Shown one piece after another: positions 55,110 through 63,941 of a stretch of 64,000 nt of DNA. Numbering within the stretch: position 1 is the stretch's first letter; each line of letters begins with the position of its first letter. The notes beneath the pieces were generated by a model. That model worked only from the letters and a program-made list of their open reading frames with translations. It had not been told where the DNA came from and ran no database searches. A program made the position numbers and the translations under genes. The DNA lies in NCBI GenBank assembly GCA_003213495.1, contig QCMW01000001.1, positions 62,001 through 126,000 of the forward strand. The letters run 5' to 3'. The stretch comes from SAR86 cluster bacterium AG-422-O05 (lineage in GTDB: Bacteria; Pseudomonadota; Gammaproteobacteria; Magnimaribacterales; D2472).

Positions 55110-56334
55110 TAGAAAAAAATCTCTTAATCATTGATTCAATAATATGGTCATCAATTTGTTTGATATCTTCATAATTATTAAGATTAGAATCATTAATATT
55201 TAAAGTTTTAATTGACTTAATTAATTCAGAATAATCCTTTGACTCTTTGAATTGTTTAACTTCTTCAGATGATAAATTTTGAAGAAAAGTATCTAGCTGA
55301 ATGTTAACTTTATCTCTTGATGTTTTTAATTCAAATGACTCTAATGCTTTTTTAGATTCGACAGCAATGATATTCATTGCTTTTTCTGCTTCAATTGAGC
55401 GCTGTCCAAAGTTCTCTTGTGTTATTTTTTCAATATCATCAATTGAAAAAAGGTAAGCCTGCTCTATATTTCTAATTTCATCCTCAACATTTCTAGGAAC
55501 ACCTAGATCAATAATTAATATTGGTTTATTTTTTCTAACGCTCAGTGCATTTTCAATTGCACCCTTTCCAATGAGAGGTATTTCGGCTGTGGCGGATGCA
55601 ATGACAATATCACAGAATTGAAGTTGATCATGCAATGTATCAAGTGAAGATGATACGATTTCGTAACTATTTCTTAATTTAATATTTTTTATAGATCTAT
55701 TCACAGAATTAATGTTTTTAATACCACTTCTATAAAGATTCTCCATAACACTAAAGGCAAGAGACCCTGCCCCAACCACTAAAACATTTTGCTTATCTGG
55801 TTTTTCAAAAATATTATGAATTAACTTCATTGTTAAACCGCTAACAGATAAAGGATTTAATCCTATTTCGGTATCTGTTCTTGCAATCTTTACTATTTCA
55901 ATGACTTTCTTTGTTAGATAAGATAGCTTTTTTCCAACTATCTTATGTTCTGAGGATTTTTTAAAAGCTATTTTAAATTGTCCGAATATTTCTTGCTCAC
56001 CCAGTACCTGTGAGTCTATTCCAGATGCCACTTTACACATATGAGCAAGGGCATTATGGTTTGTAAGAAAATAAAAACAGTTCTTAGGTATATCATTTAT
56101 ATCTAAAATTTTTAGTACTTCATTAAAAACTTCATTAATAATCCCCTTTTTTCCAACAAAATAAATCTCTGTTCTATTACATGTTGAAATGCCAAAAAAA
56201 GACTCAAAATCACCTTTAAAAATTCTTTTTAAATGATTATCTAATATAATTTGATTAGACTCATTTATAATAAATTTTTCTCTCTCAGATATAACAGAGG
56301 TCTTATGATTTATGCCAAATAATTGTAGTTCCAT
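55102..56334 (-). CDS. hemA: glutamyl-tRNA reductase
   Basis: HemA reduces Glu-tRNA to glutamate-1-semialdehyde, the first step of C5 heme synthesis. The 410 residues show FGINHKTSVISEREKF, the catalytic Cys52 in GISTCNRTEIYF, GEQEIFGQFK, the NADPH loop VLVVGAGSLAFSV, and the C-terminal dimerisation helices. Its start (ATG 56334) lies 22 bases inside the divergent lolB-like gene, so the two 5' ends overlap. hemA-prfA-prmC is the usual order. Confidence 0.97.
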   Translation of the reverse strand: MELQLFGINHKTSVISEREKFIINESNQIILDNHLKRIFKGDFESFFGISTCNRTEIYFVGKKGIINEVFNEVLKILDINDIPKNCFYFLTNHNALAHMCKVASGIDSQVLGEQEIFGQFKIAFKKSSEHKIVGKKLSYLTKKVIEIVKIARTDTEIGLNPLSVSGLTMKLIHNIFEKPDKQNVLVVGAGSLAFSVMENLYRSGIKNINSVNRSIKNIKLRNSYEIVSSSLDTLHDQLQFCDIVIASATAEIPLIGKGAIENALSVRKNKPILIIDLGVPRNVEDEIRNIEQAYLFSIDDIEKITQENFGQRSIEAEKAMNIIAVESKKALESFELKTSRDKVNIQLDTFLQNLSSEEVKQFKESKDYSELIKSIKTLNINDSNLNNYEDIKQIDDHIIESMIKRFFSNA

Positions 56335-56791
56335 ATTAAAAAAAATTTCTTATATTTTTTTTCTTTTTGTAATTGTTTCGTGTGCAAATAATAATGACAT
56401 TAAACCAGCTCCATTTGCTGGAAAAGTTTTAATAAATCAAAATAATGTTGAGCAATTTTCTTTCAATATAAATATAAATGTTGATAGTAATACTTCTATT
56501 ATACAGGTTAAGAAGCCATTTTATGGAAATGTTCTTGAAATAAAAGCTCAAGATGGTAAAAATTTAGTATTTTTGCCTTCAAAATTTAGTGAGCCATTTT
56601 TTGTTCCAAAGTCTGTGAATAGAAATTTTAAATATTGGATTAGGCAATGTCTTTTCTCTAAAAATCTTGATATTTATGAGGATGGTGAAGGTGTATTCTT
56701 TAATTTTAAGTGCAATAAAACTGGCTCAAGAACAAATTTTTCAATTACTTACGAAGATTACTACTTAAAAGGGTTTGTTGAAAGAAAATGA
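56312..56791 (+). CDS. lolB: outer-membrane lipoprotein receptor LolB, short
   Basis: LolB receives lipoproteins from LolA and inserts them in the outer membrane; it is itself a lipoprotein. The 159-residue product has a signal peptide with lipobox VSCANN (Cys at about 24). The mature part is a small beta-rich domain with FAGKVLINQNN and QVKKPFYGNVLEIKAQDGKNL (in part), resembling the LolB half-barrel, and KYWIRQCLFS replaces the usual LRxWIxGLP. E. coli LolB has 207 residues. Position before ispE and opposite hemA is the strongest support. The only good start, ATG 56312, overlaps the hemA 5' end by 23 bases. Confidence 0.82.
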   Translation: MPNNCSSILKKISYIFFLFVIVSCANNNDIKPAPFAGKVLINQNNVEQFSFNININVDSNTSIIQVKKPFYGNVLEIKAQDGKNLVFLPSKFSEPFFVPKSVNRNFKYWIRQCLFSKNLDIYEDGEGVFFNFKCNKTGSRTNFSITYEDYYLKGFVERK

Positions 56792-57600
56792 ATCATATTA
56801 AGACACAATGTCCTGCAAAAATTAATCTTTTTCTAAAAGTATTGAATAAAAGAGTTGATGGCTACCATAATATTGAAACTTCATTTCAGCTTATTGATTT
56901 GTATGATTTAATGAGTTTTGAAAAAACATCTAGTGAGATAATTATTGAATCTAATAAGGACTTCCTTATAGGTGAAGATAATACAATTTATGCATCTGCA
57001 TTAAAAATTAAAGAATGCCTATCTGATGATGATTATGGGGTGAAAATTACTATTCAAAAAAATATTCCAACTGGTTCTGGCATGGGAGGCGGCAGCTCAA
57101 ATGCAGCATCAACTATCATTGCATTAAATAAACTATGGAATCTTAATCTAAATGAGAAGAAATTAGGCGCAATTGCAAAAGAAATTGGAGCCGATGTTCC
57201 GTTCTTTATGTTTGGAAGAAATGCCTTAGGATATGGAATTGGTGATGAATTACAAGAGACATCATCAATTAAAAAAAACATATTAGTTATAGATCCATTA
57301 ATTCATAATTCATCAAAGCAGATGTTTAATCTATTAGAAGAAAGGAAAGATAACAACAATAATTCACTTTCTAAACAAAATCATTTCTTTGATGTTTTTG
57401 TTGAGAGTAATAAAGAAGTAAAGGATTTTGTTAAAAAATTTAATAAAGATTACGTAATTAATCTTACTGGCAGTGGTTCTTGTATGTTTATATGCTATAA
57501 AGATGAAAAAGAAATTAATGAAATATTAAAAAAAATTCCCTCTAAATGGAGACTCTTTTTCTGTAAACCATTACAATATTCGCCGATATGTTATATCTAA
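56788..57600 (+). CDS. ispE: 4-diphosphocytidyl-2-C-methyl-D-erythritol kinase
   Basis: IspE phosphorylates the IspD product of the MEP pathway, giving the IspF substrate. The 270-residue GHMP kinase shows CPAKINLFLKV with the conserved Lys, the ATP loop PTGSGMGGGSSNAAS, IGADVPFFMFG, and LTGSGSCMF at the C-terminal motif. It overlaps lolB by 4 bases (ATGA) and is followed after 6 bases by the tRNA-Gln gene. Both flanking MEP functions are in the fused ispDF of this window. Confidence 0.96.
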   Translation: MNHIKTQCPAKINLFLKVLNKRVDGYHNIETSFQLIDLYDLMSFEKTSSEIIIESNKDFLIGEDNTIYASALKIKECLSDDDYGVKITIQKNIPTGSGMGGGSSNAASTIIALNKLWNLNLNEKKLGAIAKEIGADVPFFMFGRNALGYGIGDELQETSSIKKNILVIDPLIHNSSKQMFNLLEERKDNNNNSLSKQNHFFDVFVESNKEVKDFVKKFNKDYVINLTGSGSCMFICYKDEKEINEILKKIPSKWRLFFCKPLQYSPICYI

Positions 57601-57606
57601 CAGCTT

Positions 57607-57681
57607 TGGGGTGTCGCCAAGCGGTAAGGCAACGGGTTTTGATCCCGTCATGCGTAGGTTCGAATCCTACCACCCCAGCCA
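57607..57681 (+). tRNA. tRNA-Gln (anticodon TTG)
   Basis: The sequence folds as a 75-base cloverleaf: acceptor TGGGGTG/CACCCCA, anticodon stem ACGGG/CCCGT with loop TTTTGAT (anticodon TTG), T stem GTAGG/CCTAC with loop TTCGAAT, discriminator G and an encoded CCA. The U1-A72 pair is the usual tRNA-Gln feature. It lies between ispE and prs and is probably cut out of their common transcript by RNase P. The same position is known in pseudomonads. Confidence 0.98.
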
Positions 57682-57708
57682 TAATTTATAATGTTCATAG
57701 GGGAAATA

Positions 57709-58662
57709 ATGAAAAATAAAAGTCTAGATATATTTACCGGTACAGCTAATCCTGAATTTGCTCAGGAGGTCTCTGATATTCTTGGTATTAAAATTTCTGC
57801 TGCTGATGTTGGATATTTTTCCGACGGAGAACTAAATGTCGAAATTGAAGAAAATGTAAGAGGTCATGATACTTTTATTATCCAATCAACCTGCTCTCCT
57901 ACCAATAAAAACGTAATGGAAATAATGTTAATTGCTGATGCATTGAAAAGATCATCTGCGTCGAGAATCACTGCTGTTGTTCCATACTATGGCTATGCAA
58001 GACAAGATAGAAGAGTTAGGTCTGCAAGAGTTCCTATTAGTGCAAAAGTTGTTGCAGATATGTTTGCATCTGTTGGCATTGACAGAGTCCTTACAATAGA
58101 TCTTCATTCAGAAACTATTCAGGGTTTCTTTGATATGCCAGCTGATAATGTATATGCCACTAAATTTATGGTCGATGATATAAAAGAAAATAATGATAGA
58201 AATGAAGTTGTTGTCGTGTCACCTGATGTTGGTGGCGTAGTGAGATCTAGAGCTTTGGCAAAATTACTTGATGATACAGATTTAGCAATTATTGATAAAC
58301 GAAGAGCTGAGGCTAATCAGTCAGAAGTGATGAATATAATTGGTGAAGTCGAGGGTAAAGTTTGTATCGTGCCAGATGACATTATTGATACGGCTGGAAC
58401 ATTGTGTAATGCTGCTGAAGCATTAAAAAATAATGGTGCTAAGGCAGTTAAAGCTTATATCACACATCCTGTTCTTTCAGGACCTGCAATAGAAAGGCTA
58501 AATAAGTCTGCTATAGATGAATTAGTTGTAACAAATTCAATACCTTTAGACAAAGAAGCTAAAAAATGCAGTAAAATACGCGTCATTTCAATTGCAAATA
58601 TAATTGCTGAATGTATTACACGTTTAAGCAATGAAGAATCGCTTAGTGAAATGTTTTTATAG
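57709..58662 (+). CDS. prs: ribose-phosphate pyrophosphokinase
   Basis: Prs makes PRPP from ribose 5-phosphate and ATP for nucleotide, His and Trp synthesis. The 317 residues from ATG 57709 show [14 protein letters not shown], the YGYARQDRR motif, [20 protein letters not shown] (in part), [14 protein letters not shown], and the PRPP loop [19 protein letters not shown] upstream is a good ribosome site for 57709; an in-frame ATG at 57691 is rejected. Confidence 0.98.
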   Translation: MKNKSLDIFTGTANPEFAQEVSDILGIKISAADVGYFSDGELNVEIEENVRGHDTFIIQSTCSPTNKNVMEIMLIADALKRSSASRITAVVPYYGYARQDRRVRSARVPISAKVVADMFASVGIDRVLTIDLHSETIQGFFDMPADNVYATKFMVDDIKENNDRNEVVVVSPDVGGVVRSRALAKLLDDTDLAIIDKRRAEANQSEVMNIIGEVEGKVCIVPDDIIDTAGTLCNAAEALKNNGAKAVKAYITHPVLSGPAIERLNKSAIDELVVTNSIPLDKEAKKCSKIRVISIANIIAECITRLSNEESLSEMFL

Positions 58663-58670
58663 AGGAAATT

Positions 58671-59387
58671 ATGACTGATCAAATTATTTTAAATGCAGAT
58701 CCACGAGAGAGAACTGGCACAAATAAGGCCCGTGAGATAAGAAATGTAGATGGAATGGTTCCAGCAATAGTATATGGTGACGAAAAAGAAACACTTAATA
58801 TTAAATTAAAACTTAATGAGCTTACTAAAGCATCTGAAAATGAACTTTTTTATACACAAGTTCTATTAATTAAAACTGAGGGCAGCGAAGAAAAAGTGGT
58901 TCTAAAAGAATTACAAAGAGACCCAGCTAAAGGTAAATTCTTACACGCTGATTTTCAAAGAGTTTCTAGAAAAACAAAGCTAAAAGTTGTAATTCCAGTT
59001 AACTTTACTAACGAAGAGGAATGTGTCGGTGTAAAAGTCGATGGTGGTGTTGTTGCAAAAACAATAAGAGAAATCGAAATTATGTGCCTTGCTGGCAATA
59101 TTCCTGAATCAATTGATATTGATATTGAAAATCTTAATCTCGGTGATTCGATTAGACTTACTGAAATTTCTTTACCTGAAGGTTCTGAGATTCCTGGATT
59201 AACGGAAGAAACAGATCAGATGGTTGTTTCTGTAAATGCTCCTAAAGCAGTTGAGGAGGATCCGATTGTTGAAGAAGCTGAAGAAAGTGAAGGACAAGAA
59301 GCAGAAGAAGCTACTGAAGGCACTGGTGGAGATGAGTCTGCAACTGCTGAAGAAACTACTGAAGAAGATAGCTCTGAAAAAGGCTAG
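58671..59387 (+). CDS. rplY: 50S ribosomal protein L25 (general stress protein CTC form)
   Basis: L25 binds 5S rRNA. The 238-residue product is the two-domain CTC/TL5 form: an N-terminal 5S-binding domain (ADPRERTGTNKAREIRN, MVPAIVYG) and a second beta domain from about residue 95 (LKVVIPVNF, GDSIRLTEISLPEGSEIPGL, in part). The last 35 residues are almost only Glu, Ala, Thr, Gly, Asp and Ser. It lies 8 bases after prs in the prs-rplY-pth-ychF block, preceded by GAGGAAA. Confidence 0.96.
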   Translation: MTDQIILNADPRERTGTNKAREIRNVDGMVPAIVYGDEKETLNIKLKLNELTKASENELFYTQVLLIKTEGSEEKVVLKELQRDPAKGKFLHADFQRVSRKTKLKVVIPVNFTNEEECVGVKVDGGVVAKTIREIEIMCLAGNIPESIDIDIENLNLGDSIRLTEISLPEGSEIPGLTEETDQMVVSVNAPKAVEEDPIVEEAEESEGQEAEEATEGTGGDESATAEETTEEDSSEKG

Positions 59388-59391
59388 CTTG

Positions 59392-59958
59392 ATGTACAAG
59401 CTTTGTATCGTTGGGTTAGGTAATCCTGGCAAAAAATATGATAGTACACGGCATAACATTGGCAAAGACTGGTTAGTAAGACTTTCAAAGTCCTACAACA
59501 TAGATTTTATTTCAAAATTAAAATTTGAAGCTGAAATAGGTGAATCTCATAGCGGTTCAATTTTATGGATTATACCTACTAATTACGTTAATAATTCAGG
59601 TAGAACATTATCTAAAATTATTAAATCAACAAATTTAAAACCTGAGAATTGTCTGATAATGCATGACGAACTTGATCTAGATATTGGTTCTTTACGTATA
59701 AAAGATTCAGGTGGGCATGGCGGTCATAATGGTCTTAGAGATATTACTAACAAAATTGGTTCAGCAAACTTTTTAAGACTTAGAATTGGAATTGGTCATC
59801 CTGGTTCTAAAGATGAAGTTACAAATTGGGTGCTTAATAAATTTACTCCTAATGAAATAAAGCATCTTGATCAATCGTATTCCAAATTTATTGATATATT
59901 TGAATTAATTACTGCAAACAATATAAAAGAAGCACAAAAACTTCTTCATACTAAATAA
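59392..59958 (+). CDS. pth: peptidyl-tRNA hydrolase
   Basis: Pth recycles peptidyl-tRNA released early from ribosomes. The 188 residues from ATG 59392 begin YKLCIVGLGNPGKKYDSTRHNIG with the catalytic His and the substrate Asn. NYVNNSG, the Asp in MHDELDLDIGSLRI, and GGHGGHNGLRDI follow. The frame stays open upstream into rplY with Lys/Leu-rich sequence that is only the shadow of the acidic L25 tail, so the start is the ATG 5 bases after rplY. Confidence 0.97.
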   Translation: MYKLCIVGLGNPGKKYDSTRHNIGKDWLVRLSKSYNIDFISKLKFEAEIGESHSGSILWIIPTNYVNNSGRTLSKIIKSTNLKPENCLIMHDELDLDIGSLRIKDSGGHGGHNGLRDITNKIGSANFLRLRIGIGHPGSKDEVTNWVLNKFTPNEIKHLDQSYSKFIDIFELITANNIKEAQKLLHTK

Positions 59959-59963
59959 TATTC

Positions 59964-61052
59964 ATGGGATTTAAGTGTGGAATTATAGGATTACCAAATG
60001 TTGGTAAATCTACACTTTTTAATGCTCTTACAAAATCTGAAATACCAGCAGAAAATTTTCCGTTTTGCACCATAGACCCTAATGTTGGAAAAGTGCCCTT
60101 GCCTGATAATCGATTAATAGAATTAAATAAAATTGTTAACTCACAAAGAATTATCCCTGCTGCTTTGGACCTTGTAGATATTGCAGGATTAGTTAAAGGA
60201 GCTTCGGATGGCGAAGGCCTTGGAAATGCATTCTTATCGAACATAAGAGAAATGACTGCTTTAGCACATGTTGTTCGATGTTTTGAAGATCAGAATATTA
60301 CTCATGTTGACGGATCGGTTAATCCAAAAAGAGATGTTGAAGTTATAAATCTGGAATTAATCCTCTCAGATCTTGAAACAGTTACAAAAAAAATTGCTAA
60401 GTGTGAAAAACTTATTAAAACAAATGATAAAAATAATGAAATACAATTAGAAATACTCTTGCTTATACAAAAAGATTTAGAAAATGGTCAATTAATAAAT
60501 CTTAAAAATTTTACAGAGGATGAACAAAAGATAATCAAAAGTTTTCAACTTTTATCATCGAAGCCTATGTTTTTTATAGGAAACATAAATGACAGCGAAC
60601 AATCTCAAAAATATATTGAACAATTAAACTTAGTAGCAAAAGAACTTAATACATTCGTAATTCCTGTATCAATAAAAATTGAACATGAGATTTCTACGCT
60701 TGAGGAAGAAGAAAAAAAAGAATACCTTGAAGTGATGGGCTTGGATGAACCTATCTTAAATAAAATCATCCTTGAGGGTTATAAGATGCTGGGTCTAAAG
60801 ACTTTCTTCACGGCTGGGCCTAATGAAATAAGAGCATGGACAATAAAAGATGGATTTACAGCTCCAAATGCCGCAGGTGTAATCCATACTGACTTTGAAA
60901 GAGGTTTTATAAAAGCTGAAGTAATAGACTTCAAAGACTATATAGCAAATGGAGGAGAATTGGGGGCCAAAGAAAACGGCAAATTAAGACTTGAGGGAAA
61001 AGAATATATTGTTCAAGATGGGGATGTAATTCATTTTAAATTTAATGTTTAA
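59964..61052 (+). CDS. ychF: ribosome-associated ATPase YchF
   Basis: YchF (OLA1 family) is an Obg-related P-loop protein that binds ATP, touches ribosomes and affects oxidative stress in E. coli. The 362 residues show the P-loop GLPNVGKSTLFN, the DIAGLVKGASDGEGLGN switch II stretch, FIGNIND at the position of the NxxE specificity motif, and a C-terminal TGS domain (KTFFTAGPNEIRAWTIKDG, in part; GDVIHFKFNV at the end). It closes the prs-rplY-pth-ychF block, 5 bases after pth. Confidence 0.97.
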   Translation: MGFKCGIIGLPNVGKSTLFNALTKSEIPAENFPFCTIDPNVGKVPLPDNRLIELNKIVNSQRIIPAALDLVDIAGLVKGASDGEGLGNAFLSNIREMTALAHVVRCFEDQNITHVDGSVNPKRDVEVINLELILSDLETVTKKIAKCEKLIKTNDKNNEIQLEILLLIQKDLENGQLINLKNFTEDEQKIIKSFQLLSSKPMFFIGNINDSEQSQKYIEQLNLVAKELNTFVIPVSIKIEHEISTLEEEEKKEYLEVMGLDEPILNKIILEGYKMLGLKTFFTAGPNEIRAWTIKDGFTAPNAAGVIHTDFERGFIKAEVIDFKDYIANGGELGAKENGKLRLEGKEYIVQDGDVIHFKFNV

Positions 61053-61058
61053 AACTAA

Positions 61059-61086
61059 TTGACTCTTCAAATTATAATATTATCAT
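61059..61086 (+). promoter_or_regulatory. candidate promoter of tRNA-Met
   Basis: TTGACT (61059-61064) and TATCAT (61081-61086) are 16 bases apart, each one mismatch from consensus. Transcription would start near 61093, about three bases before the tRNA 5' end. Confidence 0.5.
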
Positions 61087-61095
61087 TCAACGATT

Positions 61096-61172
61096 GGCTA
61101 TGTAGCTCAGATGGTTAGAGCACAGCACTCATAACGCTGGGGTCGGTGGTTCAATTCCACCCATAGCCACCA
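61096..61172 (+). tRNA. tRNA-Met, elongator type (anticodon CAT)
   Basis: A 77-base cloverleaf with acceptor GGCTATG/CATAGCC, D stem GCTC/GAGC, anticodon stem CAGCA/CGCTG with loop CTCATAA, T stem GGTGG/CCACC, discriminator A and encoded CCA. It is close to E. coli elongator tRNA-Met, including G1-C72, and lacks the initiator's unpaired C1 and GGG/CCC anticodon stem. The last anticodon pair is an A31-C39 mismatch. tRNA-Ile2 (CAU) is less likely because of the E. coli metT match. Confidence 0.95.
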
Positions 61173-61179
61173 ATTTTGA

Positions 61180-61416
61180 TTAGTTCTTATTAATTAAAAA
61201 AATTATTATCAAAGAAACAAGTGCAACGATCCCATTGTCACCAATTGCATCAAGTACTGCAATTAAATTTGAATACACTATACCTACAAAAGGAGCATCT
61301 GGTCCAAAGACAATTCCAAGTAACAATGCAACTGCCACAACAAGTAACAAGACATCAGTGACTTGTTTTAAGTAGCTTTTAATTTTGTTTAAAGAATAAT
61401 AAAAATCTAGTTTCAT
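61180..61416 (-). CDS. small two-helix membrane protein, paralogue A
   Basis: The 78-residue protein begins with a basic amphipathic stretch (NKIKSYLKQVTD), then a hydrophobic segment to about residue 38 ending GIVFG (34-38), a short loop with Pro and Phe, and a second hydrophobic segment (about 44-75) containing AIGDNGIVALVS, ending NKN. It aligns with the next gene upstream (61469-61687): the GIVFG turn and the GD(N/A)G(I/L)V motif fall at matching places. No known family is recognised. There is no ribosome site before ATG 61416, and a 10-bp inverted repeat lies just upstream. It converges on tRNA-Met. Confidence 0.75.
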   Translation of the reverse strand: MKLDFYYSLNKIKSYLKQVTDVLLLVVAVALLLGIVFGPDAPFVGIVYSNLIAVLDAIGDNGIVALVSLIIIFLINKN

Positions 61417-61428
61417 AAATTTATGATA

Positions 61429-61456
61429 TCAAAGGGAGAAATTAATCTCCCTTTGA
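61429..61456 (-). terminator. perfect 10-bp inverted repeat between the two small genes
   Basis: TCAAAGGGAG and CTCCCTTTGA form a perfect 10-bp stem around an 8-base loop, 12 bases after the stop of the upstream small gene. No run of U follows on the minus strand, so it is not a standard intrinsic terminator. It may protect the 3' end of the first mRNA, weaken read-through into the second gene, or hide the second ribosome site. Confidence 0.5.
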
Positions 61457-61468
61457 AGAAGTAAATGA

Positions 61469-61687
61469 TTACTTAAGCAATCCTATTAAGATAGCTGCAA
61501 CAAGTAAACCAACGAGTCCTGCATCACCAAGTGAAGATACAACACCTAAAAGGTTTGTAAGAACATCGCCGAAGAACCATGTATCGCCAAAAACAATACC
61601 AGCTACAACACCTAATCCGATTACAGCAACAAGAATTTTAGTAAGACTTGTAACTATATCACCAATCATTTTCATTGCATTATCCAT
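61469..61687 (-). CDS. small two-helix membrane protein, paralogue B
   Basis: The 72-residue protein is very hydrophobic: a first segment of about 12-33 ending GIVFG (30-34), the aromatic loop DTWFFGD, and a second segment of about 42-71 with SSLGDAGLVGLL. It is a clear paralogue of the gene at 61180-61416. It has one of the strongest ribosome sites in the window, GGGGGGAG at 61693-61700, five bases before ATG 61687, which predicts high expression. It lies 125 bases after pnp. No family recognised; channel, scaffold or holin-like roles are all only possible. Confidence 0.82.
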   Translation of the reverse strand: MDNAMKMIGDIVTSLTKILVAVIGLGVVAGIVFGDTWFFGDVLTNLLGVVSSLGDAGLVGLLVAAILIGLLK

Positions 61688-61812
61688 AATAACTCCCCCC
61701 TATTAGGTTTATTTATGATTTGCAGGTTCCATGAGACCACAAAAACATTTTTGAATCAAATTCTGTTAGTCACAATATTTGACTTTTTAAATTTTATAGA
61801 ATAGTGGTGTTT

Positions 61813-63918
61813 CTAGTCTGAATCTGAGGCATTTTCTGCTAATGCCTTCATAGATAACTTCATCTTTCCTCTATCAAAACCAATAAGTTTAACTTCAACT
61901 TCTTGGCCTTCTTCAAGGACATCATTTACATCCTCAGTTCTCTCAGTTGAAATTTCAGAAATATGGACAAGACCATCTTTGCCAGGAAGAATATTTACAA
62001 AAGCTCCAAACTCAACAATTTTGACTACTTTACCTTTATATACTTTATTTAACTCTGGCTCTTCCAATATTTCTTCAATAATAGCAAGACACTCTTTCAT
62101 AGATGACTGATTTTGTCCAAAGACTGAAACAACTCCATCATCATTGATGTCAACTGTAGCACCAGTTTTCTCCTGCATCGATTTAATAACAGCTCCGCCC
62201 TTTCCAATGATTTCTTTTATTTTGTCTTTATCAACCATAAATGTTTTCATTGCAGGAGCATTTTCAGAAAGATCCTTCGGAGATGAAATTACTTCATTCA
62301 TAATTCCTAAAATATGAGTTCTAGCATTTTTTGCTTTAGCTAAAGCAGTTTCCATAATTGATTCATTTATACCACTAATTTTAATGTCCATTTGTAAAGC
62401 AGTTATACCTGACTCTGTTCCGGCTACTTTGAAATCCATATCGCCAAGATGATCTTCATCTCCTAAAATATCTGTAAGAACTGCAAAATCATCTCCTTCT
62501 TTAATTAATCCCATTGCAATTCCTGCAACTGGACTCGATATTGGAACACCAGCATCCATTAATGATAAAGATGTGCCGCATACTGACGCCATTGAACTAG
62601 ATCCATTTGATTCTGTTATTTCTGAAACTACACGCATTGTGTAGCCAAAATCATCAATATCAGGCATTACAGCTTTAATAGCTCTTTTTGCAAGATTGCC
62701 ATGACCAATTTCTCTTCTTTTTGGACCCATAGGCATTCCAATCTCACCTACACTGTATGCTGGAAAATTGTAGTGCAGCATAAAATTATCCGAACCTTCA
62801 CCCTCAATAGATTCTATTCTCTGTGCATCTCTTGATGATCCCAGGGTAGCAACAACAATTGCCTGCGTTTCACCTCTAGTAAATAGTGCAGAACCATGAG
62901 CAGAAGGTAAAATATTTGTTTCTACATAAATAGGTCTTACGGTATCTAAATCCCTACCATCAATCCTTGGTAGATTATTTAAAATATTTGACCGCACAAT
63001 ATCTTTTTCAAGTTTTTTGAATGCTGACAGTACTTTACCAACCTCAATCTCATCTGATTCTTGATATTCTTCAAGAATTGAATTTTTAATTTCGCCAAGT
63101 TTGTAATTTCTTTCAGCTTTTATTGAAATTTTAAATGCATCTGTAATTTCAGCTTTATATTTATTTTCTAGTTCAAAGTAATAACTACTTTCCTCTAAGT
63201 CAGTTTCAATATCCCACTCATCATTGCCACATAGAGCTCTTAACTGATTGCAAGCATTAATTACTGCTTTCATCTCTTGATGGCCAAATAAAACCGCTCC
63301 CAACATTAAATCTTCATTTAATTCTTTTGCTTCTGATTCAACCATTAAAACGGCTTCATCTGTACCTGCTACAACCATATCTAAATATGAATCTTCTAAT
63401 TGCTCAAAAGTTGGATTAAGAACATATTCACCATCTATAAACCCAACTCTAGCTGCACCCATAGGTCCATCAAAGGGAACGCCAGAAATAGTTAATGCGG
63501 CCGAGGCGCCAATCATTGCAGCAATATCTGGATTTTGCTTTTTATCAGATGACATTACAGTACAGAAAATCTGAATTTCATTTGTAAAATGTTCAGGAAA
63601 CATTGGTCTTATAGGTCTATCAATTAACCTTGAAGTTAGCGTTTCTCTTTCAGTGGGTCTAGCTTCTCTTTTAAAAAATCCGCCAGGTATTCTTCCGGTC
63701 GAATAAAATTTTTCCTGATAAAAAACAGCAAGAGGAAAAAAGTCTTTTGCAGGATCGGCTTCCTTTTTGGCAACTACTGTTGTCAATACAACCAAGTCAC
63801 CGATAGTGACTACTACTGCAGCTGTAGCTTGACGAGCTATCTTATTTGTTTCTATTTTTACTTGTTGATTTCCGTACTCAAACTCTACGAATGTAGATTC
63901 TAAATTTTTATTTTCCAC
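61813..63918 (-). CDS. pnp: polyribonucleotide nucleotidyltransferase
   Basis: PNPase degrades RNA 3' to 5' with phosphate and is part of the degradosome. The 701 residues contain two RNase PH domains ([22 protein letters not shown], in part; [15 protein letters not shown] in the second, with [23 protein letters not shown], in part, at the active site), a KH domain ([20 protein letters not shown]) and an S1 domain ([23 protein letters not shown], in part). The start is GTG 63918 with AGGA about six bases upstream. It follows rpsO, the standard rpsO-pnp pair. Enolase, the other degradosome partner, is at 2154. Confidence 0.98.
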   Translation of the reverse strand: MENKNLESTFVEFEYGNQQVKIETNKIARQATAAVVVTIGDLVVLTTVVAKKEADPAKDFFPLAVFYQEKFYSTGRIPGGFFKREARPTERETLTSRLIDRPIRPMFPEHFTNEIQIFCTVMSSDKKQNPDIAAMIGASAALTISGVPFDGPMGAARVGFIDGEYVLNPTFEQLEDSYLDMVVAGTDEAVLMVESEAKELNEDLMLGAVLFGHQEMKAVINACNQLRALCGNDEWDIETDLEESSYYFELENKYKAEITDAFKISIKAERNYKLGEIKNSILEEYQESDEIEVGKVLSAFKKLEKDIVRSNILNNLPRIDGRDLDTVRPIYVETNILPSAHGSALFTRGETQAIVVATLGSSRDAQRIESIEGEGSDNFMLHYNFPAYSVGEIGMPMGPKRREIGHGNLAKRAIKAVMPDIDDFGYTMRVVSEITESNGSSSMASVCGTSLSLMDAGVPISSPVAGIAMGLIKEGDDFAVLTDILGDEDHLGDMDFKVAGTESGITALQMDIKISGINESIMETALAKAKNARTHILGIMNEVISSPKDLSENAPAMKTFMVDKDKIKEIIGKGGAVIKSMQEKTGATVDINDDGVVSVFGQNQSSMKECLAIIEEILEEPELNKVYKGKVVKIVEFGAFVNILPGKDGLVHISEISTERTEDVNDVLEEGQEVEVKLIGFDRGKMKLSMKALAENASDSD

Positions 63919-63941
63919 GATTTTCCTACTTATTAATGATC

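Noticed and set aside
59236-59391. Lys/Leu-rich 52-codon extension in frame upstream of pth
   Set aside because: It lies wholly inside rplY and is the out-of-frame reading of its acidic repeat-like tail. Pth homology begins exactly at ATG 59392.
61688-61812. Possible promoter TTGTGA-17-AAAAAT upstream of the small membrane-protein genes
   Set aside because: Both boxes match consensus at only four of six positions and several equally good matches exist in such AT-rich DNA, although a promoter here is likely.
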